NCBI RefSeq assembly: GCF_900143065.1
Contig: NZ_FRCX01000005.1
Coordinates: forward strand, 469,350-533,349
Direction: 5' to 3'
DNA length: 64,000 nucleotides
Source: Duganella sacchari
GTDB taxonomy: Bacteria > Pseudomonadota > Gammaproteobacteria > Burkholderiales > Burkholderiaceae_D
Part shown: piece after piece, positions 34,746-45,611 of the stretch
Layout of the letters: the number at the start of each line of letters is the position of its first letter
Numbering within the stretch: the first letter of the stretch is position 1
Notes under the pieces: model-generated
Database searches by the model: none
Seen by the model: the letters and a program-made list of their open reading frames with translations, nothing else
Told to the model about the DNA's origin: nothing
Translations under genes and position numbers: made by a program

Positions 34746-35600
34746 ATGAACAAGCTGGCGCTCTACTTTCGCCTGATCAGGCTGGACAAACCGATTGGCA
34801 CCGTTCTGCTGCTGTGGCCCACGCTGTACGCGATGTGGCTGGCAGCGGACGGCGTGCCGGACTGGAAACTCATCCTCATCTTCACGCTGGGCACCTTCCT
34901 GATGCGCTCGGCCGGCTGCGCCATCAACGACTATGCCGACCAGGATTTTGACAAACACGTCAAACGTACGGCGCAACGCCCCATCACCAGCGGCCGCATC
35001 GGCGGCAAGGAAGCGCTGGCGATTGCCGCGCTGCTGTCCATTGTGGCGTTCTGCCTGATCCTGCCGCTCAATACGCTGACCAAGCAGATGTCGGTTGCCG
35101 CCGTCATCATTGCCGGCACCTACCCCTACTTCAAACGCTTCTTCGCGATACCGCAGGCTTACCTCGGCATTGCGTTCGGCTTTGGCATTCCGATGGCGTA
35201 TGCGGCCGTGCAAAACCAGGTGCCGCTGACCGCCTGGGTACTGCTGGTCGGGAATATCTTCTGGACCCTGGCCTACGACACCGAATACGCCATGGTCGAC
35301 CGCGACGACGATTTGAAAATCGGCATCAAGACCTCCGCCATTACCTTCGGCCGCTACGACGTCGCCATCGTGATGGTCTGCTACGCGCTGCACCTGGTGC
35401 TGTTGCTGCTGTGCGGCTGGCAGCAGGGCCTGCGCTTCTGGTTCGTGGCCGGGCTGCTGGTTGCGGCAGGCATTGCCGCCTACCATTACACGCTGATCCG
35501 CAACCGCGACCGTGACGGCTGCTTCTACGCCTTCCGCCACAACAACTGGCTGGGCTTTGCCGTGTTTGCCGGCGTGGTGCTGGACTACGCACTGCGCTAA
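34746..35600 (+). CDS. ubiA: 4-hydroxybenzoate octaprenyltransferase
   Basis: 284-residue inner-membrane prenyltransferase for ubiquinone biosynthesis, attaching the polyprenyl tail to 4-hydroxybenzoate. The first Asp-rich motif is [20 protein letters not shown] (about residues 60-79) and the second is [20 protein letters not shown] (about 178-197). Eight to nine helices are evident. The start ATG 34746 gives [18 protein letters not shown], the conserved family start. It lies 55 bp behind oxyR. Confidence 0.95.
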   Translation: MNKLALYFRLIRLDKPIGTVLLLWPTLYAMWLAADGVPDWKLILIFTLGTFLMRSAGCAINDYADQDFDKHVKRTAQRPITSGRIGGKEALAIAALLSIVAFCLILPLNTLTKQMSVAAVIIAGTYPYFKRFFAIPQAYLGIAFGFGIPMAYAAVQNQVPLTAWVLLVGNIFWTLAYDTEYAMVDRDDDLKIGIKTSAITFGRYDVAIVMVCYALHLVLLLLCGWQQGLRFWFVAGLLVAAGIAAYHYTLIRNRDRDGCFYAFRHNNWLGFAVFAGVVLDYALR

Positions 35601-35686
35601 GCCCAATTGAGCGGGCACAAAATGGTGACATCGTCGATACTTACACTGGTCATCCCTTCCCACCAGTGAATACAGACGAGGTCACC
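35601..35686. other. intergenic inverted repeat before the DUF883 gene
   Basis: A 7-bp-arm inverted repeat (CACTGGT at 35644-35650, ACCAGTG at 35662-35668) lies 18 bp before the next start. It may be an operator or a hairpin in the leader. A ribosome binding site GAGG follows at 35678. Confidence 0.4.
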
Positions 35687-36031
35687 ATGGAATCCACCGA
35701 ACACGACGCCATCTCCACCAGCCAGAACGCCGCCAGCAATGCACGCGGCAAGCTCATGGACGAGCTTACCCACACCATCAGCGAAGCGGAGAAGTGGCTA
35801 AGCGAACACGCCGAAGAAGTCAGCGCGGCCGCTTCCGCCACCCGCGCCCGTTTCGACGACGCGCTGCACACCGCCAGGGACGACCTGCGCAAACTCGAAG
35901 ACAGCCTGCTGGCCCACGGCCGCAACGCTGCAGAATGCACCAATGCCTACGTCCAGGAAAATCCCTGGAAAGCCGTCGGCCTGGGCGCCGCGCTTGGCGT
36001 TCTCGTCGGTGTGCTGATCTCCAAAAAATAA
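35687..36031 (+). CDS. DUF883 (ElaB/YqjD) family protein
   Basis: 114-residue protein: a long amphipathic helical region (about 20-85, KLMDELTHTISEAEKWLSEH and further Ala/Arg/Asp-rich heptads) and one C-terminal helix (about 93-111, WKAVGLGAALGVLVGVLIS) ending in KK. Members are inner-membrane tail-anchored proteins that bind ribosomes in stationary phase in E. coli (YqjD, ElaB). The helix has the typical VQENPWKAVGLGAALGVLVG wording. Single-gene unit, GAGG ribosome binding site. Confidence 0.88.
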   Translation: MESTEHDAISTSQNAASNARGKLMDELTHTISEAEKWLSEHAEEVSAAASATRARFDDALHTARDDLRKLEDSLLAHGRNAAECTNAYVQENPWKAVGLGAALGVLVGVLISKK

Positions 36032-36148
36032 CGCTGGACCGCAAACGCAACAGAACGAATCTGGTTTAACTAATTTACGGAAAACATGCTGTTATACTCA
36101 TCTTGCCAAGCACTCTACATATAACAAAAAATATTGGGGAGATAGCAG

Positions 36149-37407
<1,259 letters not shown>

Positions 37408-37411
<4 letters not shown>

Positions 37412-38544
37412 TGTCTACCCATGTCATTCGTCCGCTGCTGGCGGCGGCGTGCGCGCTCGCGCTCACCGCCTGCTCGCAGCAGCAGGCGCCCGTCAGCTTC
37501 ATCGCCGAGGGCAATCCCGAAAAGCTCAGCGACTGGCATCTGATGGCCGTCTCCAGCAGCAAACTGAACCTGAACAAGCAAGTGGTGCCGTACGACCTCA
37601 ACACGCCATTGTTCACCGACTATGCACACAAGCTGCGCACGGTCTGGATGCCCAAGGGCCAGAGCGCTGCCTACAACGCCGAGACCACGTTTGACTTCCC
37701 GGTCGGCACCATCATCAGCAAAACCTTCTACTACCCGAAAGCGGCCGATGGCAAAGCCGTGCTGGCCAACTACGCCAGCGATGGCGACCAGCTCGACACC
37801 ACCAAAGTACGCCTCATCGAAACCCGCTTGCTGGTGCGCCGTGCCAGCGGCTGGATCGCCCTGCCCTATGTGTGGAATGCGGAGCAGACCGACGCCGTGC
37901 TGTCACGCACGGGCGACCAGATCCCGCTGGACGTGGTCCACCAAGACAAGCGCAGCGACAGGATCACCTACGTGGTCCCGAACGTCAACCAGTGCGCGTC
38001 CTGCCACGTGGCCGACGTGAAATCGCGCCAGTTCCAGCCCATCGGCCCGAAAGCGCGCCACCTGAACCGCGACTACACATATGAAGGCATCAGCACCAAC
38101 CAGCTGCAATACCTGGCGAAAGTGGGCTACCTGACTGGGCTGCCAGCCGAGGGCGCCAAAGCCGCACCGCGCAACGCCAACTGGCATGACGCCCAACAGC
38201 CGATTGACGCGCGTGCCCGCGCCTACCTGGACATCAACTGCGCCCACTGCCACAACGACAAAGGTGCAGCCAACACCACGGCGCTGCACCTGAACATGGG
38301 CGCACCGGCCGACCTGCATCTGGGCTTGTGCAAGCCGCCCGTCGCCGCAGGCGCCGGCACAGGCGGCCGCAGCCATGACATCGCGCCCGGCAAGCCGGAC
38401 GATTCCATCATGCTGTACCGGTTGAACTCGGCCGAACCCGGCGTCATGATGCCGGAACTGGGGCGCAGCTCAGTCCATCAGGAAGGTGTGGCCCTGATCC
38501 GCGAATGGATCGCCGCCATGCAGGAAGGCTGCGACAGCAGGTAG
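37408..38544 (+). CDS. SO2930 family diheme c-type cytochrome (TIGR03806-type)
   Basis: 378-residue periplasmic or outer-membrane lipoprotein cytochrome: signal MMSTHVIRPLLAAACALALT with lipobox LTAC, then a beta-rich domain (about 25-190) and two heme c sites, CASCH at about 198 and CAHCH at about 283. The text DYTYEGISTNQLQYLAKVG and the ending PGVMMPELGRSSVHQEGVAL are characteristic of the family. The ATG at 37408 overlaps the stop of the beta-helix gene, so the two proteins are made together. A function as an electron-transfer partner for an oxidised or reduced extracellular substrate is inferred. Confidence 0.88.
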
Positions 38545-38577
38545 TGGCCTTCGATTGTTGCAGCCCTTGGCGGTGGT

Positions 38578-39402
38578 TTAGCTGGCGGAACCCAGCTCTT
38601 CGCCTAATTCCTTGCCGCGCGCGGCGGCGGCTTTCATGGCGGTGATGATGGCCGCCTTGACGCCGCCGCTCTCCATGCTGGTCAACGCCGCGTACGTGGT
38701 GCCGCCCTTGGACGTGACGCGCTCGCGCAGCAGCGACACCGGCTCGCTCGATTGCTGCGCCAGCTGCGCTGCGCCGGTAAAGGTCGCCAGCGCCAGCTGC
38801 TTGCCCTGCTCCGCGCTCAGGCCCATTTCCTCGGCCGCCTGCTGCATCGCTTCGAGGAAGTAGAACACATAGGCCGGACCGCTGCCCGACACCGCCGTCA
38901 CCGCATCGATCTTGTTTTCATCGTCCAGCCACACGGTCGGGCCGACCGCGCGCAGGATATCGTCTGCCGCCTTGACTTGCGCTTCGCTCACGCCCGCCAT
39001 TGCCACCATGCCAGTAATGCCCATGCCGATCAGCGCCGGCGTATTCGGCATGCAGCGCACGATGGCGCCATAGCCGCCGAGCCAGCGCGACAGGTCAGCA
39101 CTGCGGATACCGGCCGCAATCGAAATCACCAGCGGCTGACGAGACGGATCGATGAGCGGCAGCAGCTGCGCGGCCACCTCGCGCATGCTTTGCGGCTTGA
39201 CCGCCAGCACGATCACATCGGCCGCCGACACCGCCGCATCGGCAGCGGGCGCCGTGGTCACGCCGTACAGCTTATGCAAGCGCGCCAATGCCTCCGCGCT
39301 GGGATCCGCCACATGGATGTTGGCGCCTTCAGTGAGCTTGCCTGCCAGTCCCGCGATCAGGGCCGCAGCCATATTGCCGCCGCCGATAAATGCAATTTTC
39401 AT
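38578..39402 (-). CDS. proC: pyrroline-5-carboxylate reductase
   Basis: 274-residue NADPH-dependent enzyme for the last step of proline synthesis. The Rossmann motif is MKIAFIGGGNMAAALIAGL. The middle has VLAVKPQSMREV, and residues near 165-180 read AVSGSGPAYVFYFLEAMQ, the P5CR substrate-binding signature; VTSKGGTTYAAL lies near 232. It follows yggS by 3 bp, the usual betaproteobacterial pair. Confidence 0.95.
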   Translation of the reverse strand: MKIAFIGGGNMAAALIAGLAGKLTEGANIHVADPSAEALARLHKLYGVTTAPAADAAVSAADVIVLAVKPQSMREVAAQLLPLIDPSRQPLVISIAAGIRSADLSRWLGGYGAIVRCMPNTPALIGMGITGMVAMAGVSEAQVKAADDILRAVGPTVWLDDENKIDAVTAVSGSGPAYVFYFLEAMQQAAEEMGLSAEQGKQLALATFTGAAQLAQQSSEPVSLLRERVTSKGGTTYAALTSMESGGVKAAIITAMKAAAARGKELGEELGSAS

Positions 39403-39405
39403 GTC

Positions 39406-40110
39406 TCAAGCCTTGTTATAGTTTCGCGCGCCAAAAATCGCGCTGCCGACGCGCACCATCGTGGCGCCCTCAAAAATCGCCGCCCGCATATCGGCCGACA
39501 TGCCCATCGACAGCGTATCCAGCGCCAGCCCATCGGCCCGCAGCTGCTCGTATAAAACGCGCAACTGGGCAAAGGCCGCGCGCTGCTTGGCAAATTCCAC
39601 AGCGGGCTCAGGAATGGCCATCAAACCGCGCAAGGTCAGGTTCGGCAACGCCGCGACCTGGTGGGCCAGCGCCGCCACGTCTTCCGGGGCGACGCCGCTC
39701 TTGCTGGCTTCACCGCTGATATTCACCTGCAGACAAATCTGCAACGGCGGCAAATCCACGGGGCGCTGCTCGGACAAACGTTGCGCAATCTTCTCACGCT
39801 CCACCGTATGCACCCAGGCGAAATGCTCGGCGATCGGCCGCGTCTTGTTGCTCTGGATGGGACCGATAAAATGCCACGCCAGCGCGGGCGCACCGGCTTC
39901 CTGCACGGCACGGATCTTGTCCAGCCCCTCTTGCAGATAATTCTCGCCAAACGCACGCTGGCCCGCCTCCACGGCCTCCAGCACCGCCTCCGGGCCGAAC
40001 GTCTTGGACACGGCCAGCAACTCCACCGATCCCGGCTGGCGGCCTGATTCTTGGGTTGCGGCAACAATTGTCGCGGTGATGGCTTGCAAGTTCTGGCGGA
40101 TCAGGGACAT
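39406..40110 (-). CDS. yggS: YggS family pyridoxal phosphate homeostasis protein
   Basis: 234-residue single-domain PLP-binding protein, fold type III barrel. The Schiff-base Lys is in ELLAVSKTFGPE, and the phosphate-binding elements are AFGENYLQEG and the C-terminal SMGMSADMRAAIFEGATMVR. It controls free PLP levels and has no catalytic activity. ATG 40110 gives MSLIRQNLQ; a longer ATG at 40116 is also in frame. It is divergent from pilT across 71 bp and precedes proC. Confidence 0.93.
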   Translation of the reverse strand: MSLIRQNLQAITATIVAATQESGRQPGSVELLAVSKTFGPEAVLEAVEAGQRAFGENYLQEGLDKIRAVQEAGAPALAWHFIGPIQSNKTRPIAEHFAWVHTVEREKIAQRLSEQRPVDLPPLQICLQVNISGEASKSGVAPEDVAALAHQVAALPNLTLRGLMAIPEPAVEFAKQRAAFAQLRVLYEQLRADGLALDTLSMGMSADMRAAIFEGATMVRVGSAIFGARNYNKA

Positions 40111-40181
40111 AATCATCGAGTAAAAAGCGTTAAAACGGCACACATGGTGCACCCCGCAACGTCTGGGCACAGGGATTATAA

Positions 40182-41225
40182 ATGGACATCTCCGAACTAC
40201 TCGCATTCTCCGTCAAGAACAAGGCCTCGGACTTGCACCTGTCAGCCGGCCTGCCACCGATGATACGGGTGCACGGCGACGTACGCCGCATCAACCTGCC
40301 GCCGCTCGAGCACAAAGACGTGCACGGCATGATCTATGACATCATGAACGACGGCCAGCGCAAAGCCTACGAGGAAATGCTGGAAGTCGACTTCTCGTTC
40401 GCGATACCGGGGCTGGCGCGGTTCCGCGTCAACGCCTACAACCAGGAGCGCGGCGCCTCGGCCGTACTGCGCACGATTCCGTCCAAGATCCTGAGCCTGG
40501 AAGAGCTCAACGCGCCCAAGATCTTTGCCGAATTTGCGTTGAAACCGCGCGGACTGGTGCTGGTGACCGGACCGACCGGCTCCGGTAAATCGACCACGCT
40601 GGCGGCCATGGTCAACCACCTCAACGAAAACGAATACGGCCACATCCTGACGATCGAGGACCCGATCGAATTCGTCCACGAATCGAAGAAATGCCTGATC
40701 AACCAGCGCGAAGTGGGGCCGCACACGCTGTCCTTCAACAACGCCCTGCGCTCGGCGCTGCGCGAAGACCCGGACGCCATCCTGGTCGGCGAGCTGCGCG
40801 ACCTCGAAACCATCCGCCTGGCCCTGTCGGCGGCGGAGACCGGCCACCTGGTGTTTGGCACCTTGCACACCTCCTCGGCCGCCAAGACCATCGACCGTAT
40901 CGTCGACGTATTCCCGGCAGACGAAAAAGAAATGGTGCGCGCCATGCTGTCCGAATCGCTGCAAGCCGTGATTTCGCAAACCCTGCTCAAAACCAAGGAC
41001 GGCAACGGCCGCGTGGCCGCGCACGAAATCATGGTGGCCACACCGGCAATCCGCAACCTGATCCGCGAAGCCAAGGTCGCCCAGATGTACTCCGCGATCC
41101 AGACCGGCAGCGGCGTCGGCATGCAGACACTGGACCAGAACCTGACCGACCTGGTCCGCCGCAACATCATCAGCGCCGCCGCCGCCCGCAGCGCCGCCAA
41201 AACCCCGGAAAACTTCCCCGGCTAA
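40182..41225 (+). CDS. pilT: type IV pilus retraction ATPase PilT
   Basis: 347-residue hexameric ATPase that drives pilus retraction and twitching. It begins MDISELLAFSVKNKASDLHL with GLPPMIRVHGDVRRI; Walker A is GPTGSGKSTTLAAM (about 131), the Asp box ILTIEDPIEFVHESKKC, Walker B DAILVGELRDLETI and the His box GHLVFGTLHTSSAAKTIDRI. The C-terminal AIRNLIREAKVAQMYSAIQT with the AIRNLIRE motif, needed for retraction, is intact. It is 120 bp before pilU, and the gap is largely a perfect palindrome. Confidence 0.96.
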   Translation: MDISELLAFSVKNKASDLHLSAGLPPMIRVHGDVRRINLPPLEHKDVHGMIYDIMNDGQRKAYEEMLEVDFSFAIPGLARFRVNAYNQERGASAVLRTIPSKILSLEELNAPKIFAEFALKPRGLVLVTGPTGSGKSTTLAAMVNHLNENEYGHILTIEDPIEFVHESKKCLINQREVGPHTLSFNNALRSALREDPDAILVGELRDLETIRLALSAAETGHLVFGTLHTSSAAKTIDRIVDVFPADEKEMVRAMLSESLQAVISQTLLKTKDGNGRVAAHEIMVATPAIRNLIREAKVAQMYSAIQTGSGVGMQTLDQNLTDLVRRNIISAAAARSAAKTPENFPG

Positions 41226-41236
41226 CACGGTCAGCA

Positions 41237-41320
41237 GTTCGGGGTCAGTGCCGACATTCGGACACGGGCTCAGCCGCGCGCGGCTGAGCCCGTGTCCGAA
41301 TGTCGGCACTGACCCCGAAC
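41237..41320. repeat. 84-bp perfect palindrome between pilT and pilU
   Basis: Bases 41237-41278 are the exact reverse complement of 41279-41320, with no loop at the centre (CGCGCGCG). The outer 28 nt (GTTCGGGGTCAGTGCCGACA continuing TTCGGACA) are shared with the repeat at 53651-53724. It lies 12 bp after the pilT stop and 24 bp before the pilU start. As RNA it would form a stem of up to about 40 bp. Confidence 0.97.
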
Positions 41321-41344
41321 TTAGGCTCTTTTGAAGGAACGATT

Positions 41345-42481
41345 ATGGAACGCGATCAGGCCTCTAAATTCATGTTCGATCTGCTGCGTCTGATGCAGGC
41401 GAAGAAGGGATCGGATTTGTTCATCACGGCTGGCTTCCCGCCCGCCGTCAAGATCGATGGCAAGATGACGCCGGTGTCCGCGCAGGTGCTGTCGCCCGCC
41501 CACACCATCGATCTCGCCCGTTCCATCATGAACGACAAGCAGGCCGCCGGCTTTGAGCTGACCAAGGAGGCCAATTTCGCCATCAGCCCGGCTGACATCG
41601 GCCGCTTCCGCGTGTCCGCGTTTGTGCAGATGGGTTCGGTCGGCATGGTGCTGCGCGTGATTAACAGCGATATCCCCAAGCTGGAGGAGCTCGGCCTGCC
41701 CGAGGTACTCAGGGAAGTCGTCATGGCCAAGCGCGGTCTGGTCATCATGGTGGGCGCGACCGGGTCCGGCAAGTCGACCACGCTGGCGGCCATGGTCGGC
41801 TACCGCAATGAAAATAGCTACGGCCACATCATCACGATTGAAGATCCGGTCGAGTTCGTCCACCCGCACAAGAACTGCATCATCACCCAGCGCGAAGTGG
41901 GCGTGGATACCGATGACTGGGAAGTCGCGCTCAAGAACACGCTGCGCCAGGCGCCCGATGTGATCCAGATTGGCGAGATCCGCGACCGCCAGACCATGGA
42001 CCACGCTATCGCCTTCGCTGAAACCGGCCACCTGTGCCTGGCCACGCTGCACGCCAACAGCGCCAATCAGGCACTGGACCGCATCATCAATTTCTTCCCG
42101 GAAGAGCGCCGCCAGCAGCTGCTCATGGATTTGTCGCTGAACCTGAAAGGCATGATTTCGCAGCGCCTGATCCCGCGCAAGGAGAGCAAAGGCCGCGCCG
42201 TGGCAATTGAAATCATGCTCAACTCGCCGCTGATTTCGGACCTCATCTTCAAGGGCGAAGTCCACGAGATCAAGGAGCTCATGAAGAAATCGCGCGAACT
42301 GGGCATGCAGACTTTCGACCAGTCGCTATTCGATTTGTATGAGGCCGACCTCATCACCTACGAGGACGCGCTGCGCAACGCCGACTCTGTCAACGACCTG
42401 CGCCTCACCATCAAGCTGGAGAGCAAGGCCGCCAAGAACCGCGACCTGTCCGCCGGCACCGAACATTTAAGCATACTCTGA
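41345..42481 (+). CDS. pilU: type IV pilus ATPase PilU
   Basis: 378-residue PilT-dependent retraction ATPase. Walker A is GATGSGKSTTLAAM, with IITIEDPVEFVHPHKNC, the Walker B-like DVIQIGEIRDRQTM and GHLCLATLHANSANQALDRI. It starts MERDQASKFMFDLLRLMQAK with GSDLFITAGFPPAVK, like PilU rather than PilT. PilU assists PilT under load and cannot retract alone. GAAGGAA precedes ATG 41345. Its TGA shares one base with the ATG of the glutathione peroxidase gene. A second PilU-like gene is at 32462. Confidence 0.93.
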   Translation: MERDQASKFMFDLLRLMQAKKGSDLFITAGFPPAVKIDGKMTPVSAQVLSPAHTIDLARSIMNDKQAAGFELTKEANFAISPADIGRFRVSAFVQMGSVGMVLRVINSDIPKLEELGLPEVLREVVMAKRGLVIMVGATGSGKSTTLAAMVGYRNENSYGHIITIEDPVEFVHPHKNCIITQREVGVDTDDWEVALKNTLRQAPDVIQIGEIRDRQTMDHAIAFAETGHLCLATLHANSANQALDRIINFFPEERRQQLLMDLSLNLKGMISQRLIPRKESKGRAVAIEIMLNSPLISDLIFKGEVHEIKELMKKSRELGMQTFDQSLFDLYEADLITYEDALRNADSVNDLRLTIKLESKAAKNRDLSAGTEHLSIL

Positions 42482-42966
42482 TGACCACTATTTTCGATCT
42501 CACCGCCGACAGCCTGTCGGGCACGCCAGTCAATCTGAGCCAGTACCAGGGCAAGGTCCTGCTGATCGTCAACACCGCCAGCGCCTGTGGCTTCACGCCC
42601 CAGTACAAGGGCCTGGAGGCGGTTTACCAGCAGTTCCGGGACAGGGGCGTGGAAGTGCTGGGCTTCCCGTGCAACCAGTTCGGCAAGCAGGAACCCGGCT
42701 CGGCCGAGGAAATCGGCGCCTTCTGCGAGAAGAACTATGGCGTTTCCTTCCCCATGTTTGCCAAGGTGGACGTCAACGGCGATCACGCCCATCCGCTGTT
42801 CCAGAAGCTGAAGAAGGACGCGCCCGGCATCCTGGGCACGGAAGGCATCAAGTGGAACTTCACCAAATTCCTGATCCGCAAGGACGGTACGGTCTACAAC
42901 CGCTACGCGCCCGCCACCAAGCCGGAAGAACTCATCGCCGACATCGAAAAGCTGCTCGCGGAGTGA
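42481..42966 (+). CDS. glutathione peroxidase (cysteine type)
   Basis: 161-residue thioredoxin-fold peroxidase that reduces hydroperoxides. The peroxidatic residue is Cys36 in NTASACGFTPQY, with the conserved Gln in FPCNQFGKQEPG (about 79) and the Trp in KWNFTKFLI (about 127) completing the catalytic set. The resolving Cys is probably in FPCNQ, as in thioredoxin-dependent bacterial members. The start codon overlaps the pilU stop (TGATG), implying coupled translation; a link between peroxide defence and twitching is coincidental or unknown. Confidence 0.93.
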   Translation: MTTIFDLTADSLSGTPVNLSQYQGKVLLIVNTASACGFTPQYKGLEAVYQQFRDRGVEVLGFPCNQFGKQEPGSAEEIGAFCEKNYGVSFPMFAKVDVNGDHAHPLFQKLKKDAPGILGTEGIKWNFTKFLIRKDGTVYNRYAPATKPEELIADIEKLLAE

Positions 42967-43067
42967 CTTAAGGCAACAAAAGTGAAAAACGTTTACCAAA
43001 AAGCGTGCCACAGGTTAACTTTTAAGTAATAATGCGATTTGGTCCTTTCCTATCAAATCAGTTGCCT

Positions 43068-45611
43068 ATGTCCTTGTTGGGAAAAATACTGTCGCCGTGG
43101 CTGCGGATGGGAATGTACTCCCGGCTGTTCGTGCCGATTTTCGCGATTATTGCGGTGGTGGTCGGTGTGCGCTACCACCTCATGCTGGCGTCCGAAACCG
43201 GCTATGCCAACGCCCGCTATCAAAAAGACGCCGGCGAGCTGGTGGCGCATTTGCGCAAGACCCTGGCGCCCGCGCTGGCCACGCCTGATCGCGGCAGCCT
43301 GGATACCACGCTGTCCACCGCGCTGCTGCTGAATCCCGACCTGTCCGCCGCACGGCTCGATTTCGCCGGCGGTCACCTGGAGGCGCTGCGCAGTGTGCCC
43401 GCCGTGCCGGACTATCCCGGCTGGTTCACCCGTTTCAGCACCATCACGCCGTTCAACCGCACCATCCATCTCGGTAACGCCACGCTGGCGCTGAGCTTTG
43501 AGCCGACACTGCCGCTGATGCAGGTCTGGCGCACCATCTACCAGCAAGCCATTATTTCAGTGGTCAACGTCACCGTCATCTACACGCTGCTGGGCCTCAT
43601 CATCTTCGCCAACAAGCGCATGCTGCGCCGCCTGGCCGACGCCACCAACCGCTTCCAGAGCGGCGACCACGATGTCCGCCTGCCAATCAGCGGCACGCTG
43701 GAAGCACGCATGCTGGCCAGTACCTTCAACAACATGGCGCAGCGCGTGCAGGCGCTGGTGCACAAGCTGCAGCAAAGCCAGAACGATCTGAGCGCACAGC
43801 TCACGCGCACCCTGCTGGCGCAGCAGCAGCTACAGGTGGAAAAAGACCGCATCGAAGTCACGCTGGCATCGATCGGCGATGCCGTCATCACGACTGATCT
43901 CACCGGCGGCATCGAAACCATCAACGAAGTAGCGCAACAGCTGACGGGATGGTCCGAAGCGCGCGCACGCGGCATGCAGCTGCACCAGGTGTTTATCCTG
44001 GCGAATAACTTCGGCCAGCATTCGCTGCTCAAGTCGATGAAGGCGATTTATGCGGGCGGTGAGATGGTCAAGGTCGGCAACCAGAGCCTGCGTAACCGCA
44101 TGGGCCAGACCAGCACCGTGGAGTACACGGCCAACGCCATCCGCACGCCGCAAGGCGAGGTGCAAGGCTCGGTGCTGGTGTTCCGCGACGTCACCGAGCG
44201 CCGCCAGCTGATGCAGCAGATTTCCTGGCAGAGCAATCACGACATCCTCACCGGCCTGCCCAACCGCACCGCGCTGGCCCAGCGTTTCGAGCAGGAGGTG
44301 GAGCGCGCGCGGGAACATGGCCATCTGCTTGCAGTCTGCCTGTTTGACCTCGACCACTTCCAGCACGTGAACCAGTCGCTGGGCCAGGCCGTGGGTGATG
44401 AGATCCTCAAGCAGGCCGCCAGCCGCCTGCACGATTTCGCCGGCCAGCGCCATTATGTCGCGCGGCTGGGCGGCGATGAATTCGTGCTGCTGCTGCCGGA
44501 ACTGAACGACCGCGCCGCCATCGAATACGCCATGGGCAAACTGATGGCGGCGCTGGCGCGCGATTATATCTGCGACGGCGAAGCGGTCAGCATGTCGGCC
44601 AGCGTCGGCATTGCGGTCTACACGGGCAACGACATCAGCGCCGACAGCCTGCTGCGTCACGCCGACCAGGCGCTGTACCAGGCCAAGATCACCGGCCGCA
44701 ACCGCCATCACTTCTTTGACGCCGACCTGGATGAACAGGTACGCACGCACCACAACCGCCGCACCGAGGTACGCGCGGCAGTGCGCGCCAATGAACTGGC
44801 GCTGTACTACCAGCCCAAGCTGGACATGCGCAAAGGCCGCATCATCGGCATGGAGGCGCTGCTGCGCTGGGAGCATCCGCTGCGCGGCACCATCTCGCCT
44901 GGCGACTTCCTGCCCATCGTCGAGCACAGCGATGTGATTGTGGACATCGGCGAATGGGTGCTGCGCGAAGCCCTGCGCCAGCTGGAGTCGTGGCGCGCGT
45001 TCGATGCGGACTGGGTGATCAGCGTGAATATCGCCGCCCGCCATTTCCAGCGCCATGATTTTGTCGAGCGCCTGAAAGGCATCCTGGCCGAATTCCCGGA
45101 CGTGCCGCCGCATATGCTGGAGCTGGAGATACTGGAATCGTCGGCGCTCAGCGACATCAGCCACGTGCGTAGCATCATGCTGGATTGCCAGGCGCTGGGC
45201 ATCAGCTTTGCGCTGGATGATTTTGGCACCGGCTACTCGTCCATGTCCTACCTCAAGCGCTTGCCCGCCGATGTGCTGAAGATCGACCAGAGCTTCGTGC
45301 GCAATATGCTGGTGGACCGCGATGACCTGCATCTGGTCAGCGCTGTGATTGGCCTGGCGCGTTCGTTTGGTCTGGGCGTGATTGCGGAAGGCGTGGAAAC
45401 CATCGAACACGGCGCCATGCTGATGCGCCTCGGTTGCGATCTGGTGCAGGGCTACGGCATCGCACGTCCGATGCCGGCAGACGATGTACTGGCATGGGTG
45501 GCCAGCTTCGACACCGCCACTGTATGGCAAGCTGCCGCCAGCCTGCCACCGATTATGAGCCTGCACGACAACAGCGCCGCCGGCGGCACCTCGCAGATGG
45601 CCTTAATTTAA
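43068..45611 (+). CDS. membrane-bound PAS-GGDEF-EAL cyclic-di-GMP signalling protein
   Basis: 847-residue (from 43068) inner-membrane protein. Two helices (about 18-38 and 160-185) enclose a periplasmic sensor of about 120 residues; a HAMP linker, a coiled region and a PAS domain (about 270-375, SIGDAVITTDLTGGIETINE) follow. The GGDEF domain (about 390-550) has an intact RLGGDEF motif with no RxxD inhibitory site upstream, and the EAL domain (about 570-825) has intact EALLRW, DDFGTGYSS and the LKIDQSF/IAEGVET motifs, so both diguanylate cyclase and phosphodiesterase activity are possible. An in-frame ATG at 43032 adds 12 residues; neither start has a clear ribosome binding site. Confidence 0.9.
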   Translation: MSLLGKILSPWLRMGMYSRLFVPIFAIIAVVVGVRYHLMLASETGYANARYQKDAGELVAHLRKTLAPALATPDRGSLDTTLSTALLLNPDLSAARLDFAGGHLEALRSVPAVPDYPGWFTRFSTITPFNRTIHLGNATLALSFEPTLPLMQVWRTIYQQAIISVVNVTVIYTLLGLIIFANKRMLRRLADATNRFQSGDHDVRLPISGTLEARMLASTFNNMAQRVQALVHKLQQSQNDLSAQLTRTLLAQQQLQVEKDRIEVTLASIGDAVITTDLTGGIETINEVAQQLTGWSEARARGMQLHQVFILANNFGQHSLLKSMKAIYAGGEMVKVGNQSLRNRMGQTSTVEYTANAIRTPQGEVQGSVLVFRDVTERRQLMQQISWQSNHDILTGLPNRTALAQRFEQEVERAREHGHLLAVCLFDLDHFQHVNQSLGQAVGDEILKQAASRLHDFAGQRHYVARLGGDEFVLLLPELNDRAAIEYAMGKLMAALARDYICDGEAVSMSASVGIAVYTGNDISADSLLRHADQALYQAKITGRNRHHFFDADLDEQVRTHHNRRTEVRAAVRANELALYYQPKLDMRKGRIIGMEALLRWEHPLRGTISPGDFLPIVEHSDVIVDIGEWVLREALRQLESWRAFDADWVISVNIAARHFQRHDFVERLKGILAEFPDVPPHMLELEILESSALSDISHVRSIMLDCQALGISFALDDFGTGYSSMSYLKRLPADVLKIDQSFVRNMLVDRDDLHLVSAVIGLARSFGLGVIAEGVETIEHGAMLMRLGCDLVQGYGIARPMPADDVLAWVASFDTATVWQAAASLPPIMSLHDNSAAGGTSQMALI

